Of a stretch of 12,787 nucleotides of DNA, positions 1 through 7,387 are shown piece after piece; position 1 is the first letter of the stretch; each line of letters begins with the position of its first letter. The stretch comes from Rickettsiales bacterium (GTDB lineage: Bacteria; Pseudomonadota; Alphaproteobacteria; Rickettsiales; JANQQO01), in NCBI GenBank assembly GCA_028289305.1, contig JANQQO010000113.1:1-12787 (forward strand), read 5' to 3'. The notes beneath the pieces are model-generated. The model was not told the origin of the DNA and made no database searches. It worked only from the letters and a program-made list of their open reading frames with translations. The translations under genes and the position numbers were made by a program.

Positions 1-527
1 ATTATCTGCGCGCCGGCGCGATGGCGGCGCAATCGCCGATTATGCAGGAGGTGAAGCGCCATGCCGAGGCCGGTGGTTATCTGCTTGGGATTTGCAACGG
101 GTTTCAGATGTTAACCGAGATGCATGTGCTGCCCGGCACGCTGATGCGCAATCGCGATCTGGATTTTATCTGCCGCGATGTGTGCTTGAAGGTGGAGCAG
201 GCGGATTCGCCGTTTACTAGGGCCTATACGCCTGGGCAGGTGGTGACGATCCCCATCGCGCATCATGATGGCAATTATTTCGCGCATGCGGATGAGATAA
301 AGGCGCTGGAACAGGGCGGTCAGGTAGCGTTTCGCTATGTGGATGCGGGCGGAGAGGCGAATGATAATGCTAACCCTAATGGCTCGGTGGCGAATATCGC
401 TGGGGTGCTGAATGCTAACAAGACGATATTGGGCCTCATGCCCCACCCAGAACGGCTATGGGAAGCGCCTCTCGGAGGCACAGACGGCAGAGGTATGTTT
501 GACGGGCTTATAGAGGGGCTGGGGTAA
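1..527 (+). CDS. purQ: Phosphoribosylformylglycinamidine synthase subunit PurQ (glutaminase), 5'-truncated by window edge
   Basis: Glutamine amidotransferase subunit of the PurS/PurQ/PurL complex. It releases ammonia from glutamine for the fourth step of de novo purine synthesis. The reading frame is open from base 3, giving YLRAGAMAA before the first internal ATG at 21. That matches the family's conserved GDYLR-GAIAA stretch, so the ATG at 21 is internal and roughly the first 40-50 residues lie outside the window. The class I amidotransferase triad is visible: the nucleophile Cys in GICNGFQ (codon 93-95) and the His and Glu of MPHPE (codons 444-446 and 450-452). The C-terminus ends at a normal family length, with TAA at 525-527. 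In many bacteria purQ directly precedes purL; here 384 bases of repeats and gene debris separate them. Confidence 0.96.
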   Translation, partial: YLRAGAMAAQSPIMQEVKRHAEAGGYLLGICNGFQMLTEMHVLPGTLMRNRDLDFICRDVCLKVEQADSPFTRAYTPGQVVTIPIAHHDGNYFAHADEIKALEQGGQVAFRYVDAGGEANDNANPNGSVANIAGVLNANKTILGLMPHPERLWEAPLGGTDGRGMFDGLIEGLG

Positions 528-582
528 GATATGAAGATGAGGAGATGTGACGATCCGAGAATATGAGGAATAATGCCTTATT

Positions 583-661
583 CCCTCCTCCCCTGCCTGC
601 GGGGGAGGCAAGATTTCCTTATGTGAGCCGGAGGCGAGCTTAGGAAATCTGGTGGGGGTGT
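583..661 (+). repeat. GC-rich palindromic repeat, copy 1
   Basis: A structured element just downstream of purQ. It contains two stems. The first is CCTCCCC (587-593) pairing with GGGGAGG (602-608) around an 8-base loop. The second is a 9-bp stem, AGATTTCCT (611-619) pairing with AGGAAATCT (642-650), followed by GGTGGGGGTGT. The same order of parts (CCCTC start, C-rich/G-rich hairpin, AAATCT-type stem, G-rich end with GGGTGT) occurs on the opposite strand at 783-870, which identifies a repeat family. There is no T-run after the GC-rich stem, so it does not look like a classical intrinsic terminator, although it could still affect transcript ends or stability between purQ and purL. Confidence 0.75.
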
Positions 662-684
662 AAAAAATGTAATGATGTAGAGAA

Positions 685-912
685 ATGCATAAGAAGACAA
701 TAGATTATACGAGCGAAGATATTGGAGATCCTGTTATTGTTGAGGATTTTCTACCGAAGCCAGGGGATTTATCCTATAAAAAACACCCCCCTCACAAATC
801 TGGCACTGCTTTGCTTAGGGGCTACGCAGCGCTCAGATTTGTTGCTCCCCCCGCAAGCGGGGGGAGAGGGTTTATTCGTAAACTTATTAGAACAATTTTG
901 AAGAAACACTAA
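685..912 (+). pseudogene. Remnant of a CopG-type antitoxin gene interrupted by a palindromic repeat
   Basis: An open frame of 75 codons. Residues 1 to about 32 (MHKKTIDYTSEDIGDP..., then VEDFLPKPGDLSYKK) resemble, from memory, the N-terminus of small CopG/ribbon-helix-helix antitoxins that carry a DFLPSPEEL-like segment. Where the family continues with its DNA-binding beta-strand and helices, this frame runs through repeat copy 2 and reads HPPHKSGTAL, then a Gly/Ala/Pro-rich stretch. The last 13 residues (FIRKLIRTILKKH) look like the family's C-terminal helix (typically a QKLIRxLLD-like sequence). The ribbon-helix-helix core is missing and no toxin gene is adjacent, so it is probably non-functional. 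The stop TAA shares its last A with the purL start (TAATG), so if translated it could couple to purL. The upstream ribosome binding site is weak. It could instead be a chance frame. Confidence 0.5.
783..870 (-). repeat. GC-rich palindromic repeat, copy 2 (inverted)
   Basis: Same family as the copy at 583-661 but in the opposite orientation, with the G-rich GGGTGT ends of the two copies facing each other. It contains a perfect 10-bp hairpin, CTCCCCCCGC (845-854) pairing with GCGGGGGGAG (857-866) around AA. It also contains a perfect 9-bp stem, ACAAATCTG (794-802) pairing with CAGATTTGT (834-842). The central part between the arms of the second stem differs from copy 1, while both stems are kept by different bases, which is what a structured repeat family is expected to show. 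It lies in frame inside the antitoxin-like remnant. Confidence 0.75.
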
Positions 913-3119
913 TGCAACACGCGGCAGCACAGAAAATTACACCGGAGATGGTGGCGCATCATGGCTTGGCTCCAGAGGAATATGCGCGGGTGCTTGATAT
1001 TTTGGGGCGCGAACCGAATCTGACCGAGCTTGGGATTTTCTCGGTGATGTGGAGCGAGCATTGCTCGTATAAATCAACGCGCAAGCATTTGCGGAAATTG
1101 CCCACTGAGGGTAAACGCGTGATCTGCGGGCCGGGTGAGAATGCCGGCGTGGTGGATATTGGTGAGGGGCTGGCGGCGGTGTTTAAGATAGAGAGCCATA
1201 ATCACCCCTCTTATATTGAGCCGTATCAGGGAGCGGCGACCGGTGTGGGCGGGATTTTGCGTGATGTGTTCACCATGGGCGCGCGGCCGGTGGCGAATTT
1301 GAATGCGCTGCGCTTTGGGGCGCTCGATCACCCAAAAACACGGCATTTGCTGCGCGGCGTGGTGGCAGGCATTGGTGGCTATGGGAATTGTGTTGGCGTG
1401 CCGACAGTGGGCGGTGAGTGTGGGTTTGATAAAGCCTATAACGGCAATATTCTGGTCAATGCGATGGCGGTGGGCATCGCGAAGAAGGATAAGATTTTCT
1501 ATTCCGCGGCGAGCGAGGTGGGCAGCTCAGTGCTCTATGTTGGCTCGAAAACCGGGCGGGATGGGATTCACGGTGCGACGATGGCCTCGACCAGTTTTGA
1601 TGATAGCGCTGAGGCGAAGCGGCCGACCGTACAGGTGGGCGATCCTTTCACCGAGAAATTGTTGATTGAAGCCTGTTTGGAGCTGATGCAGGAGGATGCG
1701 ATTCTGGCGATTCAGGATATGGGCGCTGCTGGGCTCACGAGCTCATCGCTAGAGATGGCGGGCAAGGGCAAGACGGGGATCACCCTGGATTTGGATAAGG
1801 TGCCATTGCGCGAAGAGGGGATGACGCCGTATGAGATTATGCTCTCAGAAAGCCAGGAGCGTATGCTGATGGTGGTCAAACCCGGAAAAGAGGCGCTGGC
1901 GCAGCAGATTTTCCATAAATGGGAGCTCGATGCGGCGGTGATTGGGAAGATTACCGATACGCAGAAATTGATCCTGAAACAGGGCGGTGCTGTGGTGGCG
2001 GAATTGCCAGTGGCCCCGCTTTCGGAAGAAGCGCCGATACATGATCTGCCGTGGAAGCCGGCTCCCGCACGTGAGGCAGTGGTGCTGGAAGAAACCGCGG
2101 CCACGCCTGCGCAGCTATTCGATGCGGCGAAGCGCTTGCTGCGCGCGCCGGAAATCTGCAGTAAACGCTGGATTTGGGAGCAATATGATTATCGCGTGAT
2201 GAACGATACGCTGCAAAGCCCCGGGGGTGATGCGGCGGTAGTGCGGGTGCATGGCACCAAGCGCGCGCTGGCGCTTTCCACGGATTGTACTCCGCGCTAT
2301 TGCTATGCCGAACCGCTGGAAGGCGGGAAGCAGGCCGTGGCCGAGGTGTGGCGCAATTTAACGGCGGTGGGGGCGACGCCGGTGGCGATTACCAATTGCC
2401 TGAATTTCGGTAACCCACAAAAGCCGGAGGTGATGGGACAGCTGGTCGGCTGTTTGGAAGGCATGACGAAAGCCTGTGAGGCGCTGCATTTCCCGGTGGT
2501 GTCGGGCAATGTGTCGCTCTATAACGAGACTAATGGGCAGGATATTTTGCCGACGCCGACGATTGGTGGGGTTGGGCTGTTAAAAGACCATACGCTGCAG
2601 GTGACAGCCGCGTTCAAGCAGGAAGGCGATGTGATTATTCGCATTGGCGAGATGCTGGGACATTTGGGCGCCTCACTCTATTTACGTGAGGTGTTAGGAC
2701 GCGAGGATGGCCCGCCGCCGCCAGTGCATCTTGGCGCAGAGCAGCATAACGGCGATTTCGTGCGGCTGATGATCGAGAAAGGCCTGGTGACAGCATGTCA
2801 TGACGTGTCGGATGGTGGGCAGCTCATGGCGCTGATCGAGATGGCGATTGCCGGGAATATGGGAGCGGAGATTGATATTGCGATGGATGTGGCACGCGCC
2901 TTTGGTGAGGATCAGGCGCGGTATATTCTGACCGCAACGCCGGATATGGCGGAGCATATTTTGCGCCGCGCGCCGGAGAAGAATATCGTCGCAACGGTGA
3001 TTGGCAAAACCGGCGGTGAGGCGCTGGTGCTGGATGATATGCAGATGGCGGTGAGCGAATTGGCCGCAGTGCATGCCGCAGCTTTGCCGGAATATGTTGC
3101 CGGTGTGGATACGGCATAG
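912..3119 (+). CDS. purL: Phosphoribosylformylglycinamidine synthase subunit PurL (small type)
   Basis: ATP-dependent synthetase subunit that converts FGAR to FGAM using ammonia from PurQ; cytosolic. The 735 residues fit the small PurL that needs separate PurS and PurQ, not the roughly 1300-residue fused enzyme. The N-terminal linker is followed by the conserved GIFSVMWSEHCSYKS, GPGENAGVVDIG and KIESHNHPSYIEP blocks (His96 and His98 region), then GAATGVGGILRDVFTMGARP. The second half repeats the AIRS-like ATP-binding fold (SLALSTDC-like region, NCLNFGNPQKPEV, VSGNVSLYNET, ACHDVSDGG). The start at 912 gives the normal N-terminus (TPEMVAHHGLAPEEY). Only a weak purine stretch, GAAGAAA (900-906), precedes it. 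The start overlaps the stop of the upstream remnant frame. Its stop is 13 bases before the preferred proB start. Confidence 0.98.
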   Translation: MQHAAAQKITPEMVAHHGLAPEEYARVLDILGREPNLTELGIFSVMWSEHCSYKSTRKHLRKLPTEGKRVICGPGENAGVVDIGEGLAAVFKIESHNHPSYIEPYQGAATGVGGILRDVFTMGARPVANLNALRFGALDHPKTRHLLRGVVAGIGGYGNCVGVPTVGGECGFDKAYNGNILVNAMAVGIAKKDKIFYSAASEVGSSVLYVGSKTGRDGIHGATMASTSFDDSAEAKRPTVQVGDPFTEKLLIEACLELMQEDAILAIQDMGAAGLTSSSLEMAGKGKTGITLDLDKVPLREEGMTPYEIMLSESQERMLMVVKPGKEALAQQIFHKWELDAAVIGKITDTQKLILKQGGAVVAELPVAPLSEEAPIHDLPWKPAPAREAVVLEETAATPAQLFDAAKRLLRAPEICSKRWIWEQYDYRVMNDTLQSPGGDAAVVRVHGTKRALALSTDCTPRYCYAEPLEGGKQAVAEVWRNLTAVGATPVAITNCLNFGNPQKPEVMGQLVGCLEGMTKACEALHFPVVSGNVSLYNETNGQDILPTPTIGGVGLLKDHTLQVTAAFKQEGDVIIRIGEMLGHLGASLYLREVLGREDGPPPPVHLGAEQHNGDFVRLMIEKGLVTACHDVSDGGQLMALIEMAIAGNMGAEIDIAMDVARAFGEDQARYILTATPDMAEHILRRAPEKNIVATVIGKTGGEALVLDDMQMAVSELAAVHAAALPEYVAGVDTA

Positions 3120-3132
3120 CGGTTGTGACGCA

Positions 3133-4242
3133 ATGTTAGACAGCATTTCCAGGATGGTGATTAAGATTGGCACAGCCCTGGTGGTGGAGCCAGACGGCAC
3201 GCCGCGCGTAGACTGGCTGAAGAGCTTGGTCGCTGATATCATAGCGCTGCGGGCAAAAGGCACAGAGGTGATTGTGGTGAGCAGCGGGGCGGTAGCGCTC
3301 GGCAAACCCGCACTGGGTCTCGCGGGAAAGAATGGCTTAAAGCTCGAGCAGAAACAGGCGGCGGCTTCGTGCGGGCAATCGGTATTAACCGAGCTGTATC
3401 GTGCGTATCTGCGCGAACACGGGGTGGAAGCCGCGCAGATTCTGCTGACGATTGAGGATTCGGAGCATCGTAGGCGCTATTTGAATGCGCGCAATACGGT
3501 GGAAACCTTGCTGGCTGCGGGGGTGGTGCCGGTGATTAACGAGAATGACGCGGTGGCGACCGAGGAGTTGCGCGTCGGCGATAATGATCGCTTAGCGGCG
3601 CGGGTTGCGGTGATGCTCGGGGCGGAGCTGCTGGTGCTGCTTTCGGATGTCGATGGGCTGTATAGCGCTGACCCGAGTCAGGATAAGACTGCGGAGCATA
3701 TCCCGGTGGTGAAGGCAATCACGCCAGAGATCATAGCGATGGCGGGGGATGCGGTCTCACACGCTGGCTCAGGCGGGATGGTGACGAAATTAGCCGCGGC
3801 GGAGATTGCGATCACCGGCGGCTGTCACACGGTGATTACGCGTGGCGAGGTGGCACACCCACTGCAGGCGCTAAACCAAAGCGCGCGGCATACGCTGATC
3901 AAAGCGAAGGAAACGCCGCATAACGCGCGCAAACACTGGATTGTTACCGGGCTTGTCACCAGCGGGAAAGTGGTGGTGGATGTGGGTGCTGAGACCGCGC
4001 TGCGCAGCGGGAAGAGCTTGCTGCCTGCCGGGGTGAAGACGGTGGAAGGGGAATTCCAGCGCGGCGATGCGGTGGCGATTGTGACCACAGACGGGGTGGA
4101 GATTGGCCGTGGGCTCTCAGCCTATAACGCAGAAGACGCACGGCGCATTGCTGGGCATAACAGCAAGGATATCGAAGCGCTACTCGGCTTTTCCGGCCGC
4201 GACGCGCTGATCCACCGCGATGATCTGGTGATGGTGGAGTAG
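3133..4242 (+). CDS. proB: Glutamate 5-kinase ProB
   Basis: Phosphorylates L-glutamate to gamma-glutamyl phosphate, the first and normally proline-inhibited step of proline synthesis. Residues 1 to about 260 are an amino acid kinase domain: VIKIGTALV near the start, VIVVSSGAVALGK, the NENDAVATEELRVGDNDRL substrate/ATP region, and SGGMVTKLAAAEIA. The C-terminal 95 residues form a PUA domain beginning near HWIVTGLVTSGKVVVD. The frame is open back to an ATG at 3073 inside purL. Starting at 3133 (MLDSISRMVIKIGT) gives 369 residues, close to the family norm of about 367, and avoids a 47-base overlap; an ATG at 3154 is also possible. No strong Shine-Dalgarno sequence is seen. The close spacing to purL suggests cotranscription. 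proA does not follow; a convergent gene does. Confidence 0.95.
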   Translation: MLDSISRMVIKIGTALVVEPDGTPRVDWLKSLVADIIALRAKGTEVIVVSSGAVALGKPALGLAGKNGLKLEQKQAAASCGQSVLTELYRAYLREHGVEAAQILLTIEDSEHRRRYLNARNTVETLLAAGVVPVINENDAVATEELRVGDNDRLAARVAVMLGAELLVLLSDVDGLYSADPSQDKTAEHIPVVKAITPEIIAMAGDAVSHAGSGGMVTKLAAAEIAITGGCHTVITRGEVAHPLQALNQSARHTLIKAKETPHNARKHWIVTGLVTSGKVVVDVGAETALRSGKSLLPAGVKTVEGEFQRGDAVAIVTTDGVEIGRGLSAYNAEDARRIAGHNSKDIEALLGFSGRDALIHRDDLVMVE

Positions 4243-4250
4243 AGGTTGTC

Positions 4251-4562
4251 TCACCCGCCTTTTTCGGCGAGGTTTTCGATGCTTTTATTGAGTTGTTTGA
4301 TGACGCCGAGATCGCTGAGCCCGGCGGCGCGCAGATCGCGCCCGAAGCGGGTACGGATTGAAAGCAAGGCGAGCTGCTTTTCCCGATTCGAGAGTTGCTT
4401 ATTGGATTTTAGGTTTTCCAGGCGCTCCAGCGTGATTCCGACCGCCATACCGATGCGAATACTCGCATTGGGCAGGTTCAGCTTGGCGATATCCGCAGCA
4501 ATACTCTCGCGCGAGAGCGGTATACGCTCTTCTTCTGTTCTATCTGAAGTTGCATCAGTCAT
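4251..4562 (-). CDS. Small hypothetical protein, 103 aa, charged and helical
   Basis: I do not recognise this family. The product (MTDATSDRTEEERIPLSRES...) is soluble-looking, with an acidic N-terminus followed by charged, leucine-spaced segments likely to form helices (for example SNREKQLALLSIRTRFGRDL) and a Lys/Gly C-terminus. There is no signal peptide, membrane segment or cysteine. Codon choice resembles the housekeeping neighbours (many CTG/CTC, CGC, GCC, ATC), which supports real coding over the overlapping + strand frame that reads as a Ser/Arg-rich shadow. It ends 8 bases from the proB stop, so the two genes are convergent, and it starts 120 bases from the oppositely oriented ligase gene. 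No clear Shine-Dalgarno sequence precedes the ATG. A regulator role is possible from position alone, but no helix-turn-helix motif is evident. Confidence 0.7.
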   Translation of the reverse strand: MTDATSDRTEEERIPLSRESIAADIAKLNLPNASIRIGMAVGITLERLENLKSNKQLSNREKQLALLSIRTRFGRDLRAAGLSDLGVIKQLNKSIENLAEKGG

Positions 4563-4581
4563 AGGAAGTGTGGAATGCCCT

Positions 4582-4609
4582 TTGTGAGAAGTGTTGAATA
4601 TGGTACAAT
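4582..4609 (+). promoter_or_regulatory. Candidate sigma-70-type promoter of the fad operon
   Basis: TTGTGA (4582-4587) and TACAAT (4604-4609) are separated by 16 bases and match the -35 and -10 consensus at 4/6 and 5/6 positions. The element lies in the divergent gap about 75 bases upstream of the ligase start. Transcription would begin near 4616. Found by eye only. Confidence 0.4.
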
Positions 4610-4615
4610 AAACGG

Positions 4616-4627
4616 CGCTATCTAGCG
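4616..4627. promoter_or_regulatory. Short palindrome at the predicted transcription start
   Basis: CGCTA-TC-TAGCG is a 12-base perfect inverted repeat located 6 bases after the candidate -10 box. Its place at the predicted start site of a fatty-acid degradation operon would suit a repressor operator, but it does not match any operator I can name, and 5-base arms can arise by chance. Confidence 0.25.
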
Positions 4628-4682
4628 TAAAAACGTAGGAAAAAATGTACAGGGATGTGAATGTATTGCAAGGATTTTTTCG

Positions 4683-6332
4683 ATGGCTGAATATGCGTGG
4701 TTAGAGCATTACCCCACCCATACGGAATGGGCGGCGATGATCGACGCCAAGCCGCTCTATACGATTTTGGATAAGGCGGCGGCGGAGTTCCCGCAGAGCG
4801 TGGCGGTGGATTTCTTAGGCAAGAAGACGACCTATCAACAGATTGAGTCGGAGGTCAGCCGGCTGACGGAGGGCTTGTGCGCGCTGGGTGTGACCAAGGG
4901 GATGCGCGTGGGGTTGCTGCTGCCGAATTCTCCCTATTACGTGATTAGCTATTTCGCGATTTTAAAAGCGGGAGCGACGGTGGTGAATTTCAGCCCGCTC
5001 GCAGCGCCGCGTGAAGTAAAAGCGCAGATTGAAGATTCAGGCACTGAGGTGATGATCACGCTCAATATGGAGCTGTGCCAGGGTAAGCTGGATGGGCTGT
5101 TGGAGAGCACGCCGCTGGAGAAGGTGATTGTGGCGCGGATGCAGGATGCGCTGCCTTTCCCAAAAAATCTGCTATTTCCGGTGGTGAAGAAAAAAGAAAT
5201 AGCACCCATGCCGGCGGATGCGCGCTATATCGCGTGGAAAGACGTGCTTGCAGGCCATGACGAGGAATGTGAGCCGGCGCAGATTGACCCGAAGCGCGAT
5301 ATCGCGGTGCTGCAATATACCGGTGGGACGACGGGCACGCCGAAGGGCGCTATTCTCACGCATGAAAACCTCTATAGCAATGCGCAGCAGTGCAAATTGT
5401 GGTGTGGGAATTTGGAGAAGGGCAGTGAGCGCATCCTTGCGGTGTTGCCGTTTTTCCATGTGTTTGCGATGACCGCGGTGATGAATACCGCCATTGTGAT
5501 TGGGGCGAGGATGATCTTGCACCCGAAGGTGGAGCTGCCAAAGGTCATCAAGGATATTCATAAGAAGAAGCCGACGATGATGCCGGGCGTGCCGACGTTG
5601 TTCTCGGCGATTGCGCATTATCCGGCGCTTTCAGGCTATGATTTGCATTCGCTGAAAGTGTGTATGTCAGGCGGGGCGCCGCTGCCGATAGATGTGAAGA
5701 AGCGGTTTGAGGGCATGACCGGGTGTGAATTGCTGGAAGGCTATGGGCTGACCGAAGCATCTCCCGTGGCTGCGGCGAACCCGCTGGCCGGCAAGACCAA
5801 AGAGGGGTCGATTGGCCTGCCATTGCCGCAGACGGTGATACGTGTGGAGGATATGGAGCGGCGCGGCGTGTTTTTACCCGTAGGCAAGGTGGGTGAGATC
5901 TGCATTTCCGGCCCGCAGGTGATGCGTGGCTATTGGCAGAATGAGGAGGAGACCAAGCAGGTGCTGGAGGATGGGCTGCTGCGCACCGGCGATGTCGGTT
6001 ATATGGATGAGGAGGGGTATTTCTTCATTGTCGATCGCAGAAAAGAGCTTATTTTAACCGGTGGGTTTAATGTCTATCCCCGCCAGGTGGAAGAGGCGAT
6101 TTACCGCCATGAAGCGGTGCTGGAAGCTGCGGTGGTTGGTGTGGAGGATGCGCATTATGGCCAGATTGTGAAGGCCTATGTGGTGGTAGAAGACGGGCAG
6201 ACGCTAGAGAAAGAGGCGCTGCTGGAGTTTTTACGTACGGAGCTCGCAAAATATGAGGTGCCGCGCGAGATCGAATTCCGCGAGAGCCTGCCCAAAACCA
6301 TGATCGGGAAGATTAGTAAGAAGGATTTGTAG
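4683..6332 (+). CDS. fadD: Long-chain fatty acid (or dicarboxylate) CoA ligase, FadD/PimA type
   Basis: Activates a carboxylic acid to its acyl-CoA through an acyl-adenylate, the entry step for beta-oxidation. The 549 residues are a complete ANL-superfamily enzyme. The phosphate-binding loop is YTGGTTGTPKG at 212-222. GYGLTEASP has its Thr-Glu at 357-358. RTGD has its ribose-binding Asp at 437, followed by the hinge DRRKELILTGGFNVYPRQVEE. The C-terminal PKTMIGKISKKDL carries the catalytic Lys at 543. The start is supported by AAGGA (4670-4674), 8 bases upstream. The overall sequence resembles alphaproteobacterial FadD/PimA ligases, so chain-length or dicarboxylate preference cannot be decided by eye. 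Its TAG stop is directly followed by the GTG start of the next gene, and AAGGA within its last codons serves as that gene's ribosome binding site. It is the first gene of the fad operon. Confidence 0.93.
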   Translation: MAEYAWLEHYPTHTEWAAMIDAKPLYTILDKAAAEFPQSVAVDFLGKKTTYQQIESEVSRLTEGLCALGVTKGMRVGLLLPNSPYYVISYFAILKAGATVVNFSPLAAPREVKAQIEDSGTEVMITLNMELCQGKLDGLLESTPLEKVIVARMQDALPFPKNLLFPVVKKKEIAPMPADARYIAWKDVLAGHDEECEPAQIDPKRDIAVLQYTGGTTGTPKGAILTHENLYSNAQQCKLWCGNLEKGSERILAVLPFFHVFAMTAVMNTAIVIGARMILHPKVELPKVIKDIHKKKPTMMPGVPTLFSAIAHYPALSGYDLHSLKVCMSGGAPLPIDVKKRFEGMTGCELLEGYGLTEASPVAAANPLAGKTKEGSIGLPLPQTVIRVEDMERRGVFLPVGKVGEICISGPQVMRGYWQNEEETKQVLEDGLLRTGDVGYMDEEGYFFIVDRRKELILTGGFNVYPRQVEEAIYRHEAVLEAAVVGVEDAHYGQIVKAYVVVEDGQTLEKEALLEFLRTELAKYEVPREIEFRESLPKTMIGKISKKDL

Positions 6333-7355
6333 GTGAGTGAGGGGAAAGAGAGCAAGATAGAGATTCTGGCGGAATTAATGCGGAGTGTATGTGGGGATAC
6401 TATCTTGCGTGACCAGAAAGCCGCCATCACCACAGGAAAAGAGAAAGAGATATTTTCTGGTTTGGGGAAGCAGGATCAGGAAAAAATCACGGATGTTTTG
6501 GAGGAGGTGGAAGCAATTTTTCTTACCTGGGTGGGCGAATTAAAGGCGCTTGAATCAGGGAATCCTGGAGAACAGACGCAAAAAGTAAAAGAGGACGCGC
6601 TCATACAAAAAACATGTGGAGCGCTCAAGCGATTAGATGAAGACCTGATGCAGGTGATAGATGATGTGGCCGTTGACATGGATGTTAATGAGCAAAAACT
6701 GCATGAGGCAGTTTTTAGCACAGTACAAGATGGAACAGTTGAGTCAATGAGGCGGGGCGCACATAACGCAATGATAAGGTATGAGCTCTCCGCTTCGGAT
6801 ACGTCGGATGTGGATGTGATGATGAAGAATGTGAGTCAGGAGAGCGAGGAAGAAATTCAGGCAGATTATGTGCTCATGCTAATATATGCGACGTATCTTG
6901 CGGTAAGAACAGCTATAAAGATATTTAAAGATCATATGATAGATATAGGGACGGGCAGTAATAGTCTGGAGACAATCGCGTGTTATGCCCAGGCGGTTGA
7001 ACATTTACAGAAATTTGAGGTAGGAGATGAAACATATACCAGGCAAGAGCTAATAGAAAGCGTACTAAGTTGCATCAGCAGTCATTTTGCGCCTATTGGA
7101 GGAAATATGGCTGCGGCGGGAGGTGGTGACGGGGATGAGGCAGCTTTTTCCGAGAATGTGCATGAGGCAATGGATATGACGGACCGGCTGGAGCAGTTGG
7201 TGGCGGAACATGAAGAGCCTATCTCTGCGCTGGAGCGCGGCATTACAGCGGGTTCTATGTTGGTGCGGCTACATGAAGCGTTACAACCGCTGAGAGAATA
7301 TCGCGGGCAGGCTTTAGACGCCGCTGGAGGCATGGCTGCGGGCGGTAGCGCATAG
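6333..7355 (+). CDS. Hypothetical acidic helical protein, paralogue 1 (340 aa)
   Basis: Not recognised as any known family. The GTG start abuts the ligase stop with no gap and has AAGGA (6321-6325) 7 bases upstream, so it is very likely translated. The protein is acidic and mostly helical in character. LMRSVCGDTI (15-24) and VEAIFLTWVGELKAL (59-73) match the downstream paralogue. A hydrophobic stretch, YVLMLIYATYLAV (179-191), could be a buried or membrane helix. A Gly/Ala/Asp-rich linker (about 259-270) and an Ala/Gly-rich tail (329-340) bracket a C-terminal helical region. There is no signal peptide. Base composition is more AT-rich than the ligase and thiolase genes. Being in line with fad genes suggests cotranscription, but the function is unknown. 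Confidence 0.85.
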   Translation: MSEGKESKIEILAELMRSVCGDTILRDQKAAITTGKEKEIFSGLGKQDQEKITDVLEEVEAIFLTWVGELKALESGNPGEQTQKVKEDALIQKTCGALKRLDEDLMQVIDDVAVDMDVNEQKLHEAVFSTVQDGTVESMRRGAHNAMIRYELSASDTSDVDVMMKNVSQESEEEIQADYVLMLIYATYLAVRTAIKIFKDHMIDIGTGSNSLETIACYAQAVEHLQKFEVGDETYTRQELIESVLSCISSHFAPIGGNMAAAGGGDGDEAAFSENVHEAMDMTDRLEQLVAEHEEPISALERGITAGSMLVRLHEALQPLREYRGQALDAAGGMAAGGSA

Positions 7356-7366
7356 GGCAGGTGATC

Positions 7367-7387
7367 ATGAACAAGAAGGATGTGTAG
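7367..7387 (+). other. Six-codon frame and ribosome binding site copied from the ligase 3' end
   Basis: In the 32-base gap between the two paralogues lies ATG-AAC-AAG-AAG-GAT-GTG-TAG, reading MNKKDV and stopping directly before the next ATG. The ligase gene ends ...SKKDL and stops directly before the first paralogue. At both junctions AAGGA sits 7 bases before the start codon. The match over AAGAAGGATxTGTAGxTGAG looks like a duplication footprint rather than a functional peptide gene. Confidence 0.6.

Noticed and set aside
587..608. Intrinsic terminator after purQ
   Set aside because: Strong hairpin but no following T-run; the matching inverted copy shows it is part of a repeat.
528..684. 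Riboswitch or RNA gene upstream of purL
   Set aside because: No purine-riboswitch core or other known RNA fold could be recognised; the structure present is explained by the repeat.
3073..3132. Longer ProB start inside purL
   Set aside because: Would add 20 residues not seen in the family and overlap purL by 47 bases. The start at 3133 gives the usual length.
2694..3305. 203-codon - strand frame across the purL-proB junction
   Set aside because: Crosses two conserved genes on the other strand and has a composition typical of a shadow frame.
4246..4587. 113-codon + strand frame opposite the small hypothetical gene
   Set aside because: Ser/Arg/Leu-rich with an unnatural pattern. The - strand frame has codon choice like the neighbours and a normal charged protein.
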